A stretch of 64,000 nucleotides of DNA, taken from positions 9,982,001 to 10,046,000 of the forward strand of contig JAVTVX010000010.1 of assembly GCA_033439265.1 (NCBI GenBank), in the 5' to 3' direction. This document shows, piece after piece, positions 12,832-24,900 of the stretch. The stretch is from Dillenia suffruticosa. Lineage: Eukaryota; Streptophyta; Magnoliopsida; Dilleniales; Dilleniaceae. Below the pieces are notes generated by a model, which worked only from the letters and a program-made list of their open reading frames with translations, searched no databases and was not told the DNA's origin. Every line of letters begins with the position of its first letter. Position 1 is the stretch's first letter. A program made the translations under genes and the position numbers.

Positions 12832-14664
12832 AACTAAGTAACAGGAGGTTAGATTCTTTCGAAAACAGATATTAAAGATGATTTGAATGTGAGAATGTTG
12901 TAGATTAGAGCTTTATAAATGATAAATAACACATGTCCATAATCAATACTAAATTAGCTTCTTGAGGAAATTTAATTGTAAAAGTTAATCTAGTTGCAAG
13001 AAAGCTAATTTATGTAAATTTATTTGAAAAAAAAAAGGCAATCGCAAATTTTAGTAAATTTAATTGCAAAAATGCTTATTTAATTATAAATTTAATGGGA
13101 AAAAAAATTAATTGCGGATTTAGTAAATTTAATTGCCAAAAAACTAATTTAATTGTAAACTTAATGGGAAAAGATGTAATTGCAAATTTAGTAAATTTAA
13201 TTGTAAAAAAGCTAATTTAATTGCAAATTCAATGGGAAAAAAGATTGCAAATTTAATAAATATAATTGCAAAAACTACTAATTCAATTTTAAAAGTAATC
13301 TAATCTTGTTCTACTTACTAAACTAGCTTTTTTTGGTAAATTTAATTGTTAGAACTAATCTAATTGCGAAAAAGCTAATCTAGGGTTTGAGCAAAATGTA
13401 GAAACCTAGTTTGGAAGCTTAGTCTTGGCTCTGAGCCTCCTTCACTTCCTTAATTCTCAATCAGCAAAAGCAAGGTAATCAACTAAATAATATTAATTTT
13501 CATCAAAATTTTGCAATTCTACAATGGCATAAAACGAAGCGCATCAACTACCATAATCAAATCACAAAAATTATAAATTTGTCCAAAGTTGTTTGGTATA
13601 TATTTGTGTGATTTATATCCTCGTCATGAATTACATTTTTTATTTTTTATTTTTAATTTAGGGTCAAATAATACTTTTCAGATATTACGTCACATCATTT
13701 TAGATTTTGTTTAATTTTTTTGAAATTTTTTCTCCCTTGGTCTCCTTTCTTGAAATTTTGCCTTTGTATTCATCTTTTAAATATATATTATTTCTAATGA
13801 TTGTAATTTAGTTAATAATTTTATCAAAAATATTATCTCTTATTATATAATTTTAAATCTATAATCATCGTGATCGCCCAAGAAATATAATGTATGTTTT
13901 AATTAAAATACTAATATTTATTAGGGTCGTATCTATTTTTTAAATAAATTGATCATAAAATAATAGAATTTTGAAAATTGGACCTTTATGTTCTAGTTTA
14001 ATTAAAAAAATCAATAGTTTTTTTTTTTTCAATCACTCTAATAAACATATTCTCATCTCTCGTCTGCCACACAAAGGATACCGATATGACATGAGTATAA
14101 TATTAACACGTGATGACTCAAAATATATATATTAAAAAATCAGAAATTGAGAGAAAGATAAGGTTATTAATACATAGAAAATGGTATATATTAAAATATA
14201 TTAAAAATATAATTGAGAGAAATTTAGATGCATTGAAATAGCAATTTTTTTGATCCCCTTCTTTGCCCCTAAAATAATGTTATTATCTTAAAATGGATTT
14301 TTTTAATTAATCATAGTATCTGATAATTATGTTAAATTTAATTAAATTTGATTCAAATTGAATTAAAAATCAATAAAGTAGACGAGAGAAATAAACTTCA
14401 AAAAACTAAATTTTGTAGTTTGAACGACAATTTAGTCAATATTTAAGTTAAAGAAAAAAATGGAGCGCAGTCAATCATGAAAAAAGGGATGTGTCTTGAT
14501 GTTAGAGAAAGGAAATGCACGTTGGAGAGGGGGGAAAAAAAGGAGCTTGCCATTAAGCTAAGCATGGTTATTGATTTTTCATTAAGCTAAGCATTCATAT
14601 CTTCTATTACAGCACCATTCATATCTCCCATTTAAAAAGGAGAGCCATAATATATATTTGGTTA

Positions 14665-15087
14665 TCACGTACATACACAGGTACTGAAGTTGCAGGGAGG
14701 AGGGAGAGTGACGCATTCTTTTGCTCGTTTTGTATTGTGGTGGACAAATTTTTTTACAGTCCTCATTAGTTTTACAACTACTTGTGAAGTGAAGTTTTGA
14801 AGACTTTGGATTGGGTATGCACCTGCATTCCCCCTTCTCACGGAAGCCAAACAATGGAAAACACTTTGTTGCACATTGGCGTCTGTCACGTAATCTTGAT
14901 TCAGCTTCAGGAGATATAAAAGGATTTTGAGCTATTCAGGATGCACCTGCGAGTTATATTACAATATTTATTAGTAAAATACTATTTTGACAGAAAGAAA
15001 GAGAGAGAGAGAGAGAGAGAGAAGTCTTACCTGATACTATAGCACAAAGAGCAAGTATGAGAAATAATTTGAATAAAACTTCTTCAT
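14665..15087 (-). pseudogene. Broken paralogue of the secreted cysteine-rich gene
   Basis: The exon-1-like segment 15087-15031 is clearly related to the signal-peptide exon of the gene at 12.3-12.8 kb. However, the frame from its ATG hits a stop, because a base is missing just after the start relative to the intact copy. The exon-2-like segment begins at 14946 after a good acceptor, has a stop three codons in, then a Cys-rich stretch containing CATKCFPLFG and GECRCIPN. This is followed by a second Cys-rich stretch, SCKTNEDCKKICPP, and after a further frame change PCNFSTCVCT near 14665-14700. Unlike the intact gene, this relative carried a longer second module of a defensin-like kind. Three separate lesions support a pseudogene. 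Confidence 0.65.
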
Positions 15088-15630
15088 AGCTAACTAAGTA
15101 AATAGGAGGTTAATTAGATTCTTTTGAAAAGCTGTGATTTGAATATGACTACAGGAGGTGTCGTAGATGGAGCTTTATAAAGGATGAACTATCTGTGGTA
15201 TTTACAATACCATAATCAATGCTAAATCTTTCAAACTTCCAAAAAAGCTAATTTAATTGCAATTAATTTAGTTTTTAATATATATATTTTTTTTATTTTT
15301 ATAATTTTATAAGACTACATTAGCTATGAAAATTGAATTTGGGTTATTTGCAATTCTTTTTCCCGAATTTTACAATCATAAAAGCTAATTTAATTGCTAA
15401 AAAAAGTTTATATTAAAGTCTTCAAAAACCTTCATAGCACAATTTAATATGGTAAAACCTGTAAGTATAGAATTACAATTGAATTAATAATTTACGATTA
15501 GCCAATTGATTTGTAAACTTAAACTTAATTGGTTTGAGATGTCTGATCATGCCCCATCCAGAGCCTTTAAAAGTTAAAAATAGTCCGAATAAAGATGAGA
15601 AATTTGGAACCATTTGTCATGCTTACCGAA

Positions 15631-15814
15631 AGAGTTGATGATCAATATCACTATAATGGAAAGAATAAAATAAAAAACATTAAGAATAATAAAGTTGATA
15701 ATCAATATTATCGTAATAGAAAAAATAAAAAGGAAGACGAGTAAGAATCATAAAGTTGACAATTAGCACCAGCGAAATAGAAACAAAAATAATAGAGTTG
15801 ACAATCAATACCGT
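15631..15814 (+). repeat. Minisatellite, left part (units of about 43-61 bp)
   Basis: Four units each begin with a variant of AGAGTTGATAATCAATA and continue with CGTAATAGAAAAAATAAAA-like sequence. The same units resume at 16773-16885 beyond the intervening element, so the array was split by an insertion. Confidence 0.6.
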
Positions 15815-16750
15815 CACTATTAGAAAATGGATTTTCAGTAACTGAAAAATTAGTCGCTGAAAGTTCATTTTCCGTCGTTGAAAGATATCAGCGACGGATA
15901 TTTTCCATCGCTAAATCCGTCGTATAAAGTGACTACGCTAATTTTTAGTGACTGATTTTTTTTCCGTCGCAAATATCAACGTCGGATTAGTTACAGAAAA
16001 AATCCATTACTGATATTAATGACGGAAAAAATTTCGTCACTAAAATTGAAAAAAAATAGCGACGGACAGGGTCTGTCTTTGATTTGAGTTATAAAAAAAA
16101 GAAAAAAATAAATAAAATGGACGATAGCTCCAATACACCACTAACACTGCTGTTGGTGAGATTCGAACCCGCGCGTAGAGGATGATGTAAGAGCACTCTA
16201 CCCACTAAATCAAACAAATTATTTAGCTGTAATTCTTTTTCTATTTTTTACTTATTATTTTTACTTCTTATTTCTTAATAATATTAAAATAATATTAAAA
16301 TAATATTTTATTATAAAATAATAAAATAATTTTATTATTACTTAAAATAAAATAATAAAAATTTTTAAAAAATAAAATAATATTATTCTTTGCAAAGTAA
16401 AATAAAAATAATAAGAATTATTAAATAAAATTAAAATTAAAATTAAAAATAAAAATAATAAATAAAAAATAATAAAAAAATCCGTCGCTAAAGGCTGTGC
16501 ATAAATTTTCTTTATTTTTTTTTCCTTTACCAATTCACCTACAGAAATTAGCGATGGAATATTTCCGTCACTAAAAATTTCGTCAGTAATTCATCGTTGA
16601 TAATTTTATAATTTTTTTAATTTTCTTTTAGGATTTAGCGACGGAAATATTTTTGTCGTTAATTTCTATCGCTAATCTCTCGATAAAAAATCCGATATTA
16701 ATCCGTCGTTATTACCGACAGATATTTTTTTATCGGTAATTTTTCATGCA
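15815..16750. mobile_element. Probable non-autonomous DNA transposon with subterminal GCGACGGA repeats
   Basis: The segment begins CACTATTAGAAAATGG, close to the CACTA-superfamily end CACTACTAGAAAA, and both ends carry many short repeats in both orientations of the kind CCGTCGCTAA and GCGACGGAAA. It interrupts a minisatellite, which fixes its approximate limits. The right end (about 16750, TTTTTCATGCATCATAAT) is not a clean inverted copy of the left, so it may be truncated or of another superfamily. No transposase is present. The middle is very AT-rich. Confidence 0.5.
16150..16215 (-). other. tRNA-like segment inside the transposon
   Basis: On the minus strand, TTTAGTGGGTAGAGTGCTC resembles a pol III box A and GCGGGTTCGAATCTCACC a box B, about 30 bp apart. 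There is no complete cloverleaf or acceptor stem, so this is a tRNA-derived relic and not a functional tRNA gene. Confidence 0.45.
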
Positions 16751-16772
16751 TCATAATCAAAATAATAAAAGA

Positions 16773-16885
16773 AATCGTAGAGTTGACTATCAGTATCAAA
16801 GAAATAGAAATAAGAATAATAGAGTTGATAATCAACACTATCGTAATGGAAAAAAATAAAACGGATGACAGCAAGAATCAAGGAA
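16773..16885 (+). repeat. Minisatellite, right part
   Basis: Units beginning AGAGTTGACTATCAGTATC and AGAGTTGATAATCAACAC continue the array seen at 15631-15814. Confidence 0.55.
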
Positions 16886-17649
16886 CCAATCAAACTCCTT
16901 CCATAACAAATCATATTTTGTCAAAGAAATCGAAGGGATTTTGTCTACCTCAATCATTACCGAAAAATCTTTACTAAATTACTCTAAATAAATATATATA
17001 TATTCCTATTTTAAAATTCTAAAAATCTATATTTGTACGGTTGTAATCAGAACACAATATATAGAGAAATACAAAAAAAATTATTCTACCATATTTCTTA
17101 TATTTTCTTCACCGACAAGAACAAAAAAAAAAGCTTCACTTTCTCTCCCTCCCTGCAGTTTTCTCAAATAAATGTATATTATGGACTTTGAAAGAGAAAA
17201 TAATAACCATTGTCTCCTTCGTAAATGGGAGATCTGAATGATTTTGTAATAAATTTATTAAAATGAACACGTTTCAATTTTTTGCTTTTTTTTGTTGCGA
17301 TGGTGCGTCTAATAAATATATCATGCAAGTGTAGTAACTAGCACATGACCATGTCTGAAGCCATGCAGGTTCAAACTTCAATTGTGAAATTTCAAATGAT
17401 TGAACTTTAGATCTCGCAATGGGTGTGGTTTTTATTAATTGAATTGGGATTTTAGGGGTGAGATTTGCTAATATTTTGTTTTATTGTGGTCTCTCAATCC
17501 ATGCTAAGGGAAATTCTGTACTCAAAATACTAATATTCAACTAAGGGTCTTACATGGTAGCTTATAAATTGATCCTAAAAGATAAAAATCCTCTAAATCG
17601 TATCAATTATGGAATGTTATGCTCAGTTTTAATGCAAAACTAATATTTT

Positions 17650-17800
17650 TTATCACCGACTGATATTTGAAATTTATTTAATTAATTCGATTAAACGCTG
17701 TGGAGTCCATTTAAGGTGTTGGCTCTTTTAAATCTTATTTTTTTTTATTCTGATAGCTCGAATCCGATACTTATGGGTTAAATGAGTGCAATGCCAAATC
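17650..17800 (-). repeat. SINE-like repeat (family 1)
   Basis: This is a diverged copy of a dispersed family whose plus-strand layout is ACTGATATTT, then GATTAATTCGATT, a T-rich block, and an ATAGCTCGAATCCGA region. On the minus strand the latter resembles box B. See the copies at 18853, 20143, 34213 and 40348. Confidence 0.45.
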
Positions 17801-17985
17801 GTTATACTCACGAAAATTTGGTGCAAAATTAATAATTTATTTCTTCAACTAGTGTACTAAAACATGCAGATTGATGAATGCTTTTCTTTTTTAACCATTT
17901 TATCTCAGATTAATGTTTCCAATGCAATCACAAGAAAATCTGTTAATCCCTATGGGTTAAATTAGTAAGCACTCCATTCTATCTG

Positions 17986-18020
<35 letters not shown>

Positions 18021-18852
18021 GTTCTATTTCAAATTTATATCACTTTGATAAGAATTAAGGAAGTTTTAATTTGTTTCGTCCGATTTTACTGTTATCTTTT
18101 ATTGTATTTTTATTAAAACCAATAATTATATTTATTAAGTAACACTTACAAATCTTTATCATCTATTTCATTAAGGTTTGTAAGTGTTACAAATCTTTTA
18201 TTAAGATAAATGTAGAAAATATAATAAAAAGTTTTTGTATTAGAAGAGACAAACCACATAAGATTAAAATGGCTCAACAAACAGAGGTGGAAAATGCATT
18301 ATTGTTATATGAGTTCTTCAAGTACAAATCATGAAATCATAATAATTGTTTGAAAAAATCCCCACACCATGACAAAGTGCATACTGAAATCACATCTAGG
18401 CGTTGTGAGAGAAAACAATCCCATGTCTTCGGTTAGGTTTCGAAAACCCCATAATTGTTGGAAAGCCATATTATCATTGGTCTGCCCATTGATCGTAAAA
18501 ATTTTTTGGAATTACATGGTGGTGCTTTTGGTTCTAATTCTATTGGGAGATTCAAAGTTAAGTGTTTAATTTCGAAGTTACAAGTAATATGTTGTTAAAT
18601 TTTTTAAATATGGTCGACCTTAGCATGGACATTCAGGTTAAAAAAGGATCATTCACCGGCTTTCTCGTCTGATTAGAAACACTAAACGGGACAGATAGAT
18701 GGGAATCGACCTATTCACCGACTTTCCAAACATTAATTTCCTCAAAAAAAAAAAAAAAAACAGATTTTGAAAGGATAAAAAAAGATTTCAAAAATTTGGT
18801 GTAATATTTATGGTCAATTTAATAATTTCTAAATCTATGTATTTTTTTAGTG

Positions 18853-19015
18853 CTTGAATTATCAGTATTTAGAGTTAGATTCCGATTAATCGGTTCAAGT
18901 TACGGTCAAACTCAAATTAGAGAGAGTTCTCTTAATATAGTCTTATTTATTGTTATAACTCAAATCTGAAATCATGATTAAGGGGTATTGGTATTTTTTT
19001 TACTAAATTAACTAT
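18853..19015 (-). repeat. SINE-like repeat (family 1), clear copy
   Basis: On the minus strand: an A-box-like GTTAATTTAGTAAAAA, then CCCTTAATCATGATTTCAGA, box-B-like GATTTGAGTTAT, and a body ending GGAATCTAACTCTAAATACT. The order of blocks is the same in the copy at 20143-20305. It looks tRNA-derived. Confidence 0.5.
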
Positions 19016-19451
19016 CCATAAGTTCTATATCGATGTATAGAAGTCAACGGTGGTATCCTAAGGTCCCTCTTTTTCGTTGAAACCTTTTGTAATTTTTGCT
19101 AAGTTGATAAACAATGTCCAAGGTGCCCTCGGGGCATTAGTCGATCAGCATTTATCTAAAAAGTAACGGTTGGCCACCGATGATTTTAGAAATGGTATGG
19201 ATCGCTCCCCTTGCCTCTGGTTGGCCTCATTTCTGAAACAGGCCTTATCTTATTGGCAGTTCGATCAGGGTTTGTTTTGTATAATAATGATTGAGAAATT
19301 TTAGGTACTATAGGTAAAATTCAATCATAAAGTCTTTTGATACTATATAAATATTTTTATTATTTAAACAACTTATATATCAATTGATGTATTACGGGGA
19401 CCACAAATTTGATTGCCGAACCTAGCACATGACTTAAGATTGTTTTCCCTT

Positions 19452-19530
19452 GTCCCTAAGGGGACAGTTTGATAATCATAATCCTCCTCTCCCGATTCTG
19501 AGATCCAGAGTTCGAATCTTTATATAATAA
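19452..19530 (+). repeat. tRNA-like SINE head (family 3)
   Basis: The sequence CTAAGGGGACAGTTTGATAA is followed by CCAGAGTTCGAATC, giving A- and B-box-like motifs at tRNA-like spacing and then an AT tail. Degenerate relatives lie near 20440-20510, 22270-22330 and 22870-22925. Confidence 0.4.
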
Positions 19531-20142
19531 TAATAAAAAAAGATTGTTTTTCCTTCTTAAGAAACACTAGAAAAAAACAAAAGAAAAAACAAAAACAAAG
19601 GGAGAGAGAAGACAAAGTGACGGACAATAATAAGTTTTCAATTTTATTGGTCAAGAGACAAGCTAAGGACATGTCCCCCCACTAAATAAGGACAATAGTA
19701 AATAAAATTAACAAATAATAATAATAATAATAATAATAAAATATAAAGATGAATAATAAAATTAAGAAAAAATACAAACCATTATCTCCTTCATAAATGG
19801 TAGATCTGAATGATTTTGTAATAGATTTACTTAAGTGAACGAGTCTTCGTTTTTTCCTTTTGTGACAGTGCATTTTATTTTTTTAAAAATGTCAATCACT
19901 TCTTTTTTTAATATATAAGAGAAATTACATTTCTAAAAGAAATAAAATAGTGTCTATTGAGCTTGAGATTTGCTTACTTTAGTGAATTCATTATTTTCTA
20001 TGATTTTTTGATACATAGAGTGAGATTTGCCAATATTTTGTAGTCTCACCATCCATGCCAAGGGAAATTCTGTACTCAAAATACTAATATTTTGTAGTCT
20101 CCTTCATGCGGATTGACGCAGTTTTAATGGGGTGAATATGGT

Positions 20143-20305
20143 TGAAGGTCAATATTTAAAATTATATTTTGATTAATTCAATACGAATTATAATCTGTTC
20201 GAAATTAAAAGAAACTTTTTTGATATAATTTTTTTCATTTTTATCATTCAAACCCGAAATCATGATTAAAAGGTTCAATGTTCTTCTCACTAAAATAACC
20301 GTGTT
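20143..20305 (-). repeat. SINE-like repeat (family 1), clear copy
   Basis: The plus strand reads GTCAATATTTAAAATTATAT, GATTAATTCAATACGAATTA, and then AACCCGAAATCATGATTAAA. The last, on the minus strand, gives a box-B-like GGGTTTGAATGA preceded by a TTTTAGTGAGAAG A-box-like motif. Confidence 0.5.
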
Positions 20306-20829
20306 TACGACTATTCCAATATGGAAAATCATCCTTTACCTATAATTAATACAACTTAAAAAATTGATATGCTATGTATATGACCCAAAACGAATAGTAG
20401 TATTTTGATTAGAATATATATAAAATTTTTGATTATCTAAGAGAACAGTTTAGTAGTCATAACTCTTTTGCTCAATTTAATGATTTTAGATTTGAATTTT
20501 TAGGTAATCAAAAATAAATAAATAAAAATTTTGATTTGACAACGTTGATTGAAACAAAGTATCAAAATAATACTTCATCAAAACTCGCCATTAGTGAGTC
20601 TAAATCTCCATTCAATTGATATAAAATTTATTACATCACCAACCAGGGAAAAGGTTAAAAATTATTTATTTTAATAAATTTATTACATCACCGTTCATTT
20701 CTCCTATCAAAAAGAGGAGAATGGTTATTATTTTCTCTTTCAAATCTATTATATATATATATATATATATATATTTAATTATGAAATACAAATACAAGTT
20801 TTTCGGCCGGAAATGAGAGGAATGACGCA

Positions 20830-21261
20830 TTTTTGGCTTTTGGAGAATTGAGGTGGATAAATAGTTTTACGGTCCTTATCACTTTTACAGCTACCTATTG
20901 TTTTAACCAGCGAAGACTCGGGACGGATCATGCAGCGACATTCTTCCGCACTAGGGATGTTATGACACCCGAGTTGAGTCGGGTAGTAACAATACCCGAA
21001 CCTGAGCTTGGCTCGAGTGCTTTCTAGCTATGCTCGAGCTCGAGCTCAAGCCTGTCGAGCCTGCAATTATAGAGCTCGAGCTCGGCTCGAAGTGTCATCG
21101 AGAAGTTCGAGCTCGAGCCTGAGCTCATACTTGAGCTTTTGTAGAGAAAGAGAGAGATTTTACAGAGACCATACCTAAATTCGAACTCAAACCCGAGATC
21201 ATACTCAAAATCAACACTTAAATCATAGAAAGAGATTTTGTAGAGAAAGAGAGAGAGATTT

Positions 21262-21292
<31 letters not shown>

Positions 21293-21966
21293 AAGTTTAC
21301 CTTTGATTCGACTAAAACCAAGGATGTTGCGGCGGCGACAGCAACATTGAACAGTGGACGATTCACACTTCGCGAATCTTTGCTGCACAGAAGGAGATAG
21401 CTGAAGAGTGAAACCTAAGGGACACGAACAAAAATCTCAAAAACCCTAGGTTCACAGATCTTTCAAAAACCCTAGAGAGAGAGACAGAGGGAGAGAGAGG
21501 GAGGGTTTACCTTCGATCGATTCGATCTCTGAGTAGTAATATTGCAGCAGCAACGGAGAGGCGAACAAGATCTCCATCCCACAGAGCTTGAACTTTGAAG
21601 AATCGAGATCGAGAGGCGAGAGGCGAGAGGCGAGAGGTTAGAGCTAAGTCTGAGAATCGATCGAGAATGGAGAGCTAAGTCTAAAAATAAGGTAAAATGA
21701 CCATTCTGTCCTCTACCTAAGAATTATTCTTTGTAGGGTAAAAACGTAATTTCACATGTTCGGGTAGCTCGATGACACTTCGAGCTCAACACAATATGGG
21801 CTTGAGCTCGAGTTTGAGCTCGATGCCTAAATAGTCAGGCTCGAGCTCGAGTTGAGCTCAAGTTGACCGAGTTCGAGATCGAGTTTTGACCGAGTAGTGT
21901 CACAAGTATCCGTGATACTACTCGAGTATCATAACACCCCTAATCCGCACCACATTTGTCCAACTA
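20830..21966 (-). pseudogene. Cys-rich peptide gene relic split by a hAT element
   Basis: Plus-strand 20905-20951 (GCGAAGACTCGGGACGGATC and CATTCTTCCGCAC) and 21944-21963 (CCGCACCACATTTGTCC) together match the 3' exon of the intact gene (12275-12330 in the plus orientation). Sequence at 20830-20905 resembles the longer second module of the 14.7-kb relative. No open frame remains. Confidence 0.55.
20952..21942. mobile_element. Non-autonomous hAT-type transposon, 991 bp
   Basis: Terminal inverted repeats are TAGGGATGTTATGACAC at the left and, inverted, TAGGGGTGTTATGATAC at the right. The flanking 8-bp duplication is TTCCGCAC / ATCCGCAC (7 of 8 match). The ends are packed with GAGCTCGAGC motifs in both orientations. 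The core (21150-21700) contains GA microsatellite and no transposase. TIR form and 8-bp TSD are the hAT signature. Confidence 0.8.
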
Positions 21967-24900
21967 AACTAGCTAATTCAATTTTAAAAGTAATTTAATA
22001 GTATTCTGCTTACTAAACTAGCTATTTTGGTAAATTTAATTGTAAGAACTAATCTAGTTGCAATAAAGCTAATCTAATAGAAAAAAGGGGTTTTGAGCAA
22101 AATGTAGAAACCTAGTTTGGAAGCTTAGTCTTGGCTCTGAACCTCCTTCATTTCCTCAATTCTCAATCAGCCAAAGCAAGTTAATAAACTAAATAATATT
22201 TTTAGTAATTTTTTGTAATTCTATAATGACAAAAAACGAAATGCATCAACTCGCATAATTAATCACATGATCGTTCCCAAGGAGATAGCCTAATAATACA
22301 ATTTAGTGATTTCAGGTTCAAATTTTTGTAAAAAAAAAAAAAAATCACATGATCAATTGCATGTTGTTGGGCCGCCTTAAGCAGGTCATCATACTTCGAT
22401 TTTCTACAAGAACGTTGATCCTGATTAGCCACAAGTCCACAAATATTGCAACCCACGGGTCAACCATAGAGCATCCCGATGTTAGAGCGGCAAAACCACC
22501 CAACAGCCCAATACACACATCGGTGACATCCTAATGATCCGAACGCGACCTTTTCCCAAAAGGGTAGTCATAGCGGCCGTGCACCAAGCCAGTGTTGTGG
22601 TGACAACTGTCCTTCCAACGGTGCTCCTTTTTTTTTTATTGTACAAAAATTACAATTTAATATCATCAGATTGGACGAAAGGAAATTTATATTACTAAAT
22701 TGTTCTCTTGGAGACAACGGTACTCCATTGGCCATAATAACTCCCACTCTCACCATAAGCCTTAATGATAGTCAGAAAGGAACCCGAGTTGAAACTGGAC
22801 CATCCAAACCAAAGTGGAAATGACCGGAGAACCGCAAGAGACACACCATGGCCCTATAAGATCACGTCTCAAGGGGACAACCTAATGGTACAAATCTCCT
22901 CTTCTAATCTGATGATCTAAAAATGGTCCTGTAAGATCACGAATTGGGCCGTGTGGTCAAATCGCCGGTACATGGTCCCTCAGTTAAAGAACCCCAAGGA
23001 CCCGCAATTCCACCTAACCACGTGAACCACACCCGACCCGGTAAAGTCGATGCGCAGGACCCAAATAAAAGTTTAGTTGGCTTGGAAGCACCGGCCCAAC
23101 CATCAACGGACCAGATTTAAACTCTAATGATTTTAATTTAGTTAATAATTTTATCAAAAATATTATCTATCATTCAGAAATTTTAAAGCTATGATCATCC
23201 AGGTCAAATGAAAAAATAATGTGTATTTTACTTAAAATATTACTATTTATTAGGGCTGTATCAAATTTTTAAATAAATTGATAAAAAATAATAAATTTTT
23301 TTTTAAATTGGACCTTCATGCTCTACTTTAATAAAAAATCAATAATTTATTTCATAAAATACTTAATTGAGTCCCCTTTATCTCATATGGGCCCCGAAAA
23401 GTTCTTATTTTTTTCACCTCACTCCTACTATATACAACCAATAATATTGTATTGACCTCCTAAACTCACCCGTCTCGTCTGCCACACTAAGGATACCGAC
23501 ATGACATGAGTATAATATTAACACATGGTGAAGCAGAAAAAAAAAGACATTGAAAAATTATATTACTATATGTTACAAAATTTTATGTTTGCCCGTCAAA
23601 AGTTGTGATGGCAACAGAAATAGAGAGAAAAATAAGATCATCAATACATAGAAAATGGTATATATTAAAAATATTATTAACCATAGGTTTTAGCAAATCA
23701 AGTTGACTTCATATTTGAGCCGATCAAAATTTTCTATTTACAAAATTACTTTTCAATCCTTTTCTGCTTCTACTTAATTATTTAAAGGATAATGGGATAT
23801 AATGAGCAAATGGGTAATTTTCTTTATTATATGCCTAAATTATTACTATGTTAATATTTTGCCCTTGCTTCATTTGTTATTATTATTTTTTCTTAAATAC
23901 AAATCTTCAGAACCAATAGGGAAGCATATTAGAAAATGCTCCTCTAGTGAAAATAAAAAAAAAAAAAAAAGAAAAGAAAATGTTCCTCTAATCATGCAAG
24001 CCGATGAGGAAGGTAAAGTGAGAGAAACCTAATTTGGAAGCTTTGCCCCGGCTTCGACCCCTTTCACTTCCTCAATTCTCGATCTGCATCTATAAGGCAA
24101 AAAACTGTGCTGCAAATTCTTTGAACAGGAAATAATATGCACCGCTGTCTGTAGGCACAAAATGTGGATATACTTAAAATTAATATTTATTTTTTAATTG
24201 ATATATTTTAATTTCATTCAATTAAAATTTTCAAATACCTAATTAAAAAAATTTTTGTATTCTAAAATTTCTATTTTTATGTTCTAATTTTAAGTATATG
24301 CGTGTTAATTTTTTAAAAAAACAAACTAAACGAAAATAGTAAGAAATATTAATTATTGGAGTGAATCCATCACAAAAGTATTTTCTCCCATCTAAATTTG
24401 GATTCTCTCTCTTCAAGCCCATATCATATTCAAACAAAATACTAGAATTTTTAAGATTCAGTTAATTGTACGTAAATTTTGCAACATTAGAATTTTCAAA
24501 TTTCATTTGACATTGTCAAAGGAGACGCAATAGTGATTAAATTATTTTGATTTGAATGATTAAATATTCTATTTTTTTAATTAGAAGTTTTAAATTTAAG
24601 TTCTGAGAAAGAAAAAAAAAAGATCTGAAAAAATTAATTTTTTAATAGAATTTATAATATTCAAGTTGATTTAATTAAATAAAATTTAGATATTGACGGT
24701 GAAAAATAAAAAACGAGAGTGGAGCGTGGTTACATAACGTCGAAGTAAGAAATAAGAGAGTAGCACATCTCACCATTGACACGGTCAAAGATGGCACAAA
24801 AGACGCAGTCAAGCCAAAGTTCCATTAGTAAATCTGCTAGCAAGACAAGACCTCCACACGTATGTGGTTGAGTCATACGTTAGCAAACAAATTGGTCTTG

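Larger units (their letters stand above)
12160..14230. repeat. Segmental duplication block, left copy
   Basis: Several stretches recur in the same order and orientation in the right copy: around 12171-12270 (as at 20650-20745), 13270-13480 (as at 21965-22180), 13790-13960 (as at 23120-23290) and 14060-14215 (as at 23480-23690). The shared pieces include GAAACCTAGTTTGGAAGCTT and CGTCTGCCACAC. The right copy is longer because of a hAT insertion and other unshared DNA. Confidence 0.65.
16886..20597. other. Gene-free spacer with dispersed repeats
   Basis: I find no supported exon. The region contains SINE-like copies (17650-17800, 18853-19015, 19452-19530, 20143-20305), a poly-T run of about 27 nt near 17988-18014, and a local duplication. 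The 17205-17270 block (ATGGGAGATCTGAATGATTTTG) recurs at 19780-19840, and the 17455-17545 block (GGGAAATTCTGTACTCAAAA) recurs at 20020-20095. Confidence 0.55.
20600..24100. repeat. Segmental duplication block, right copy
   Basis: This matches the 12.16-14.23 kb block in order and orientation (pairs listed there), interrupted by the 991-bp hAT element at 20952-21942 and by a unique GC-richer stretch at about 22480-23110. A third copy of the GAAACCTAATTTGGAAGCTT motif region lies at 24010-24090. Confidence 0.6.
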
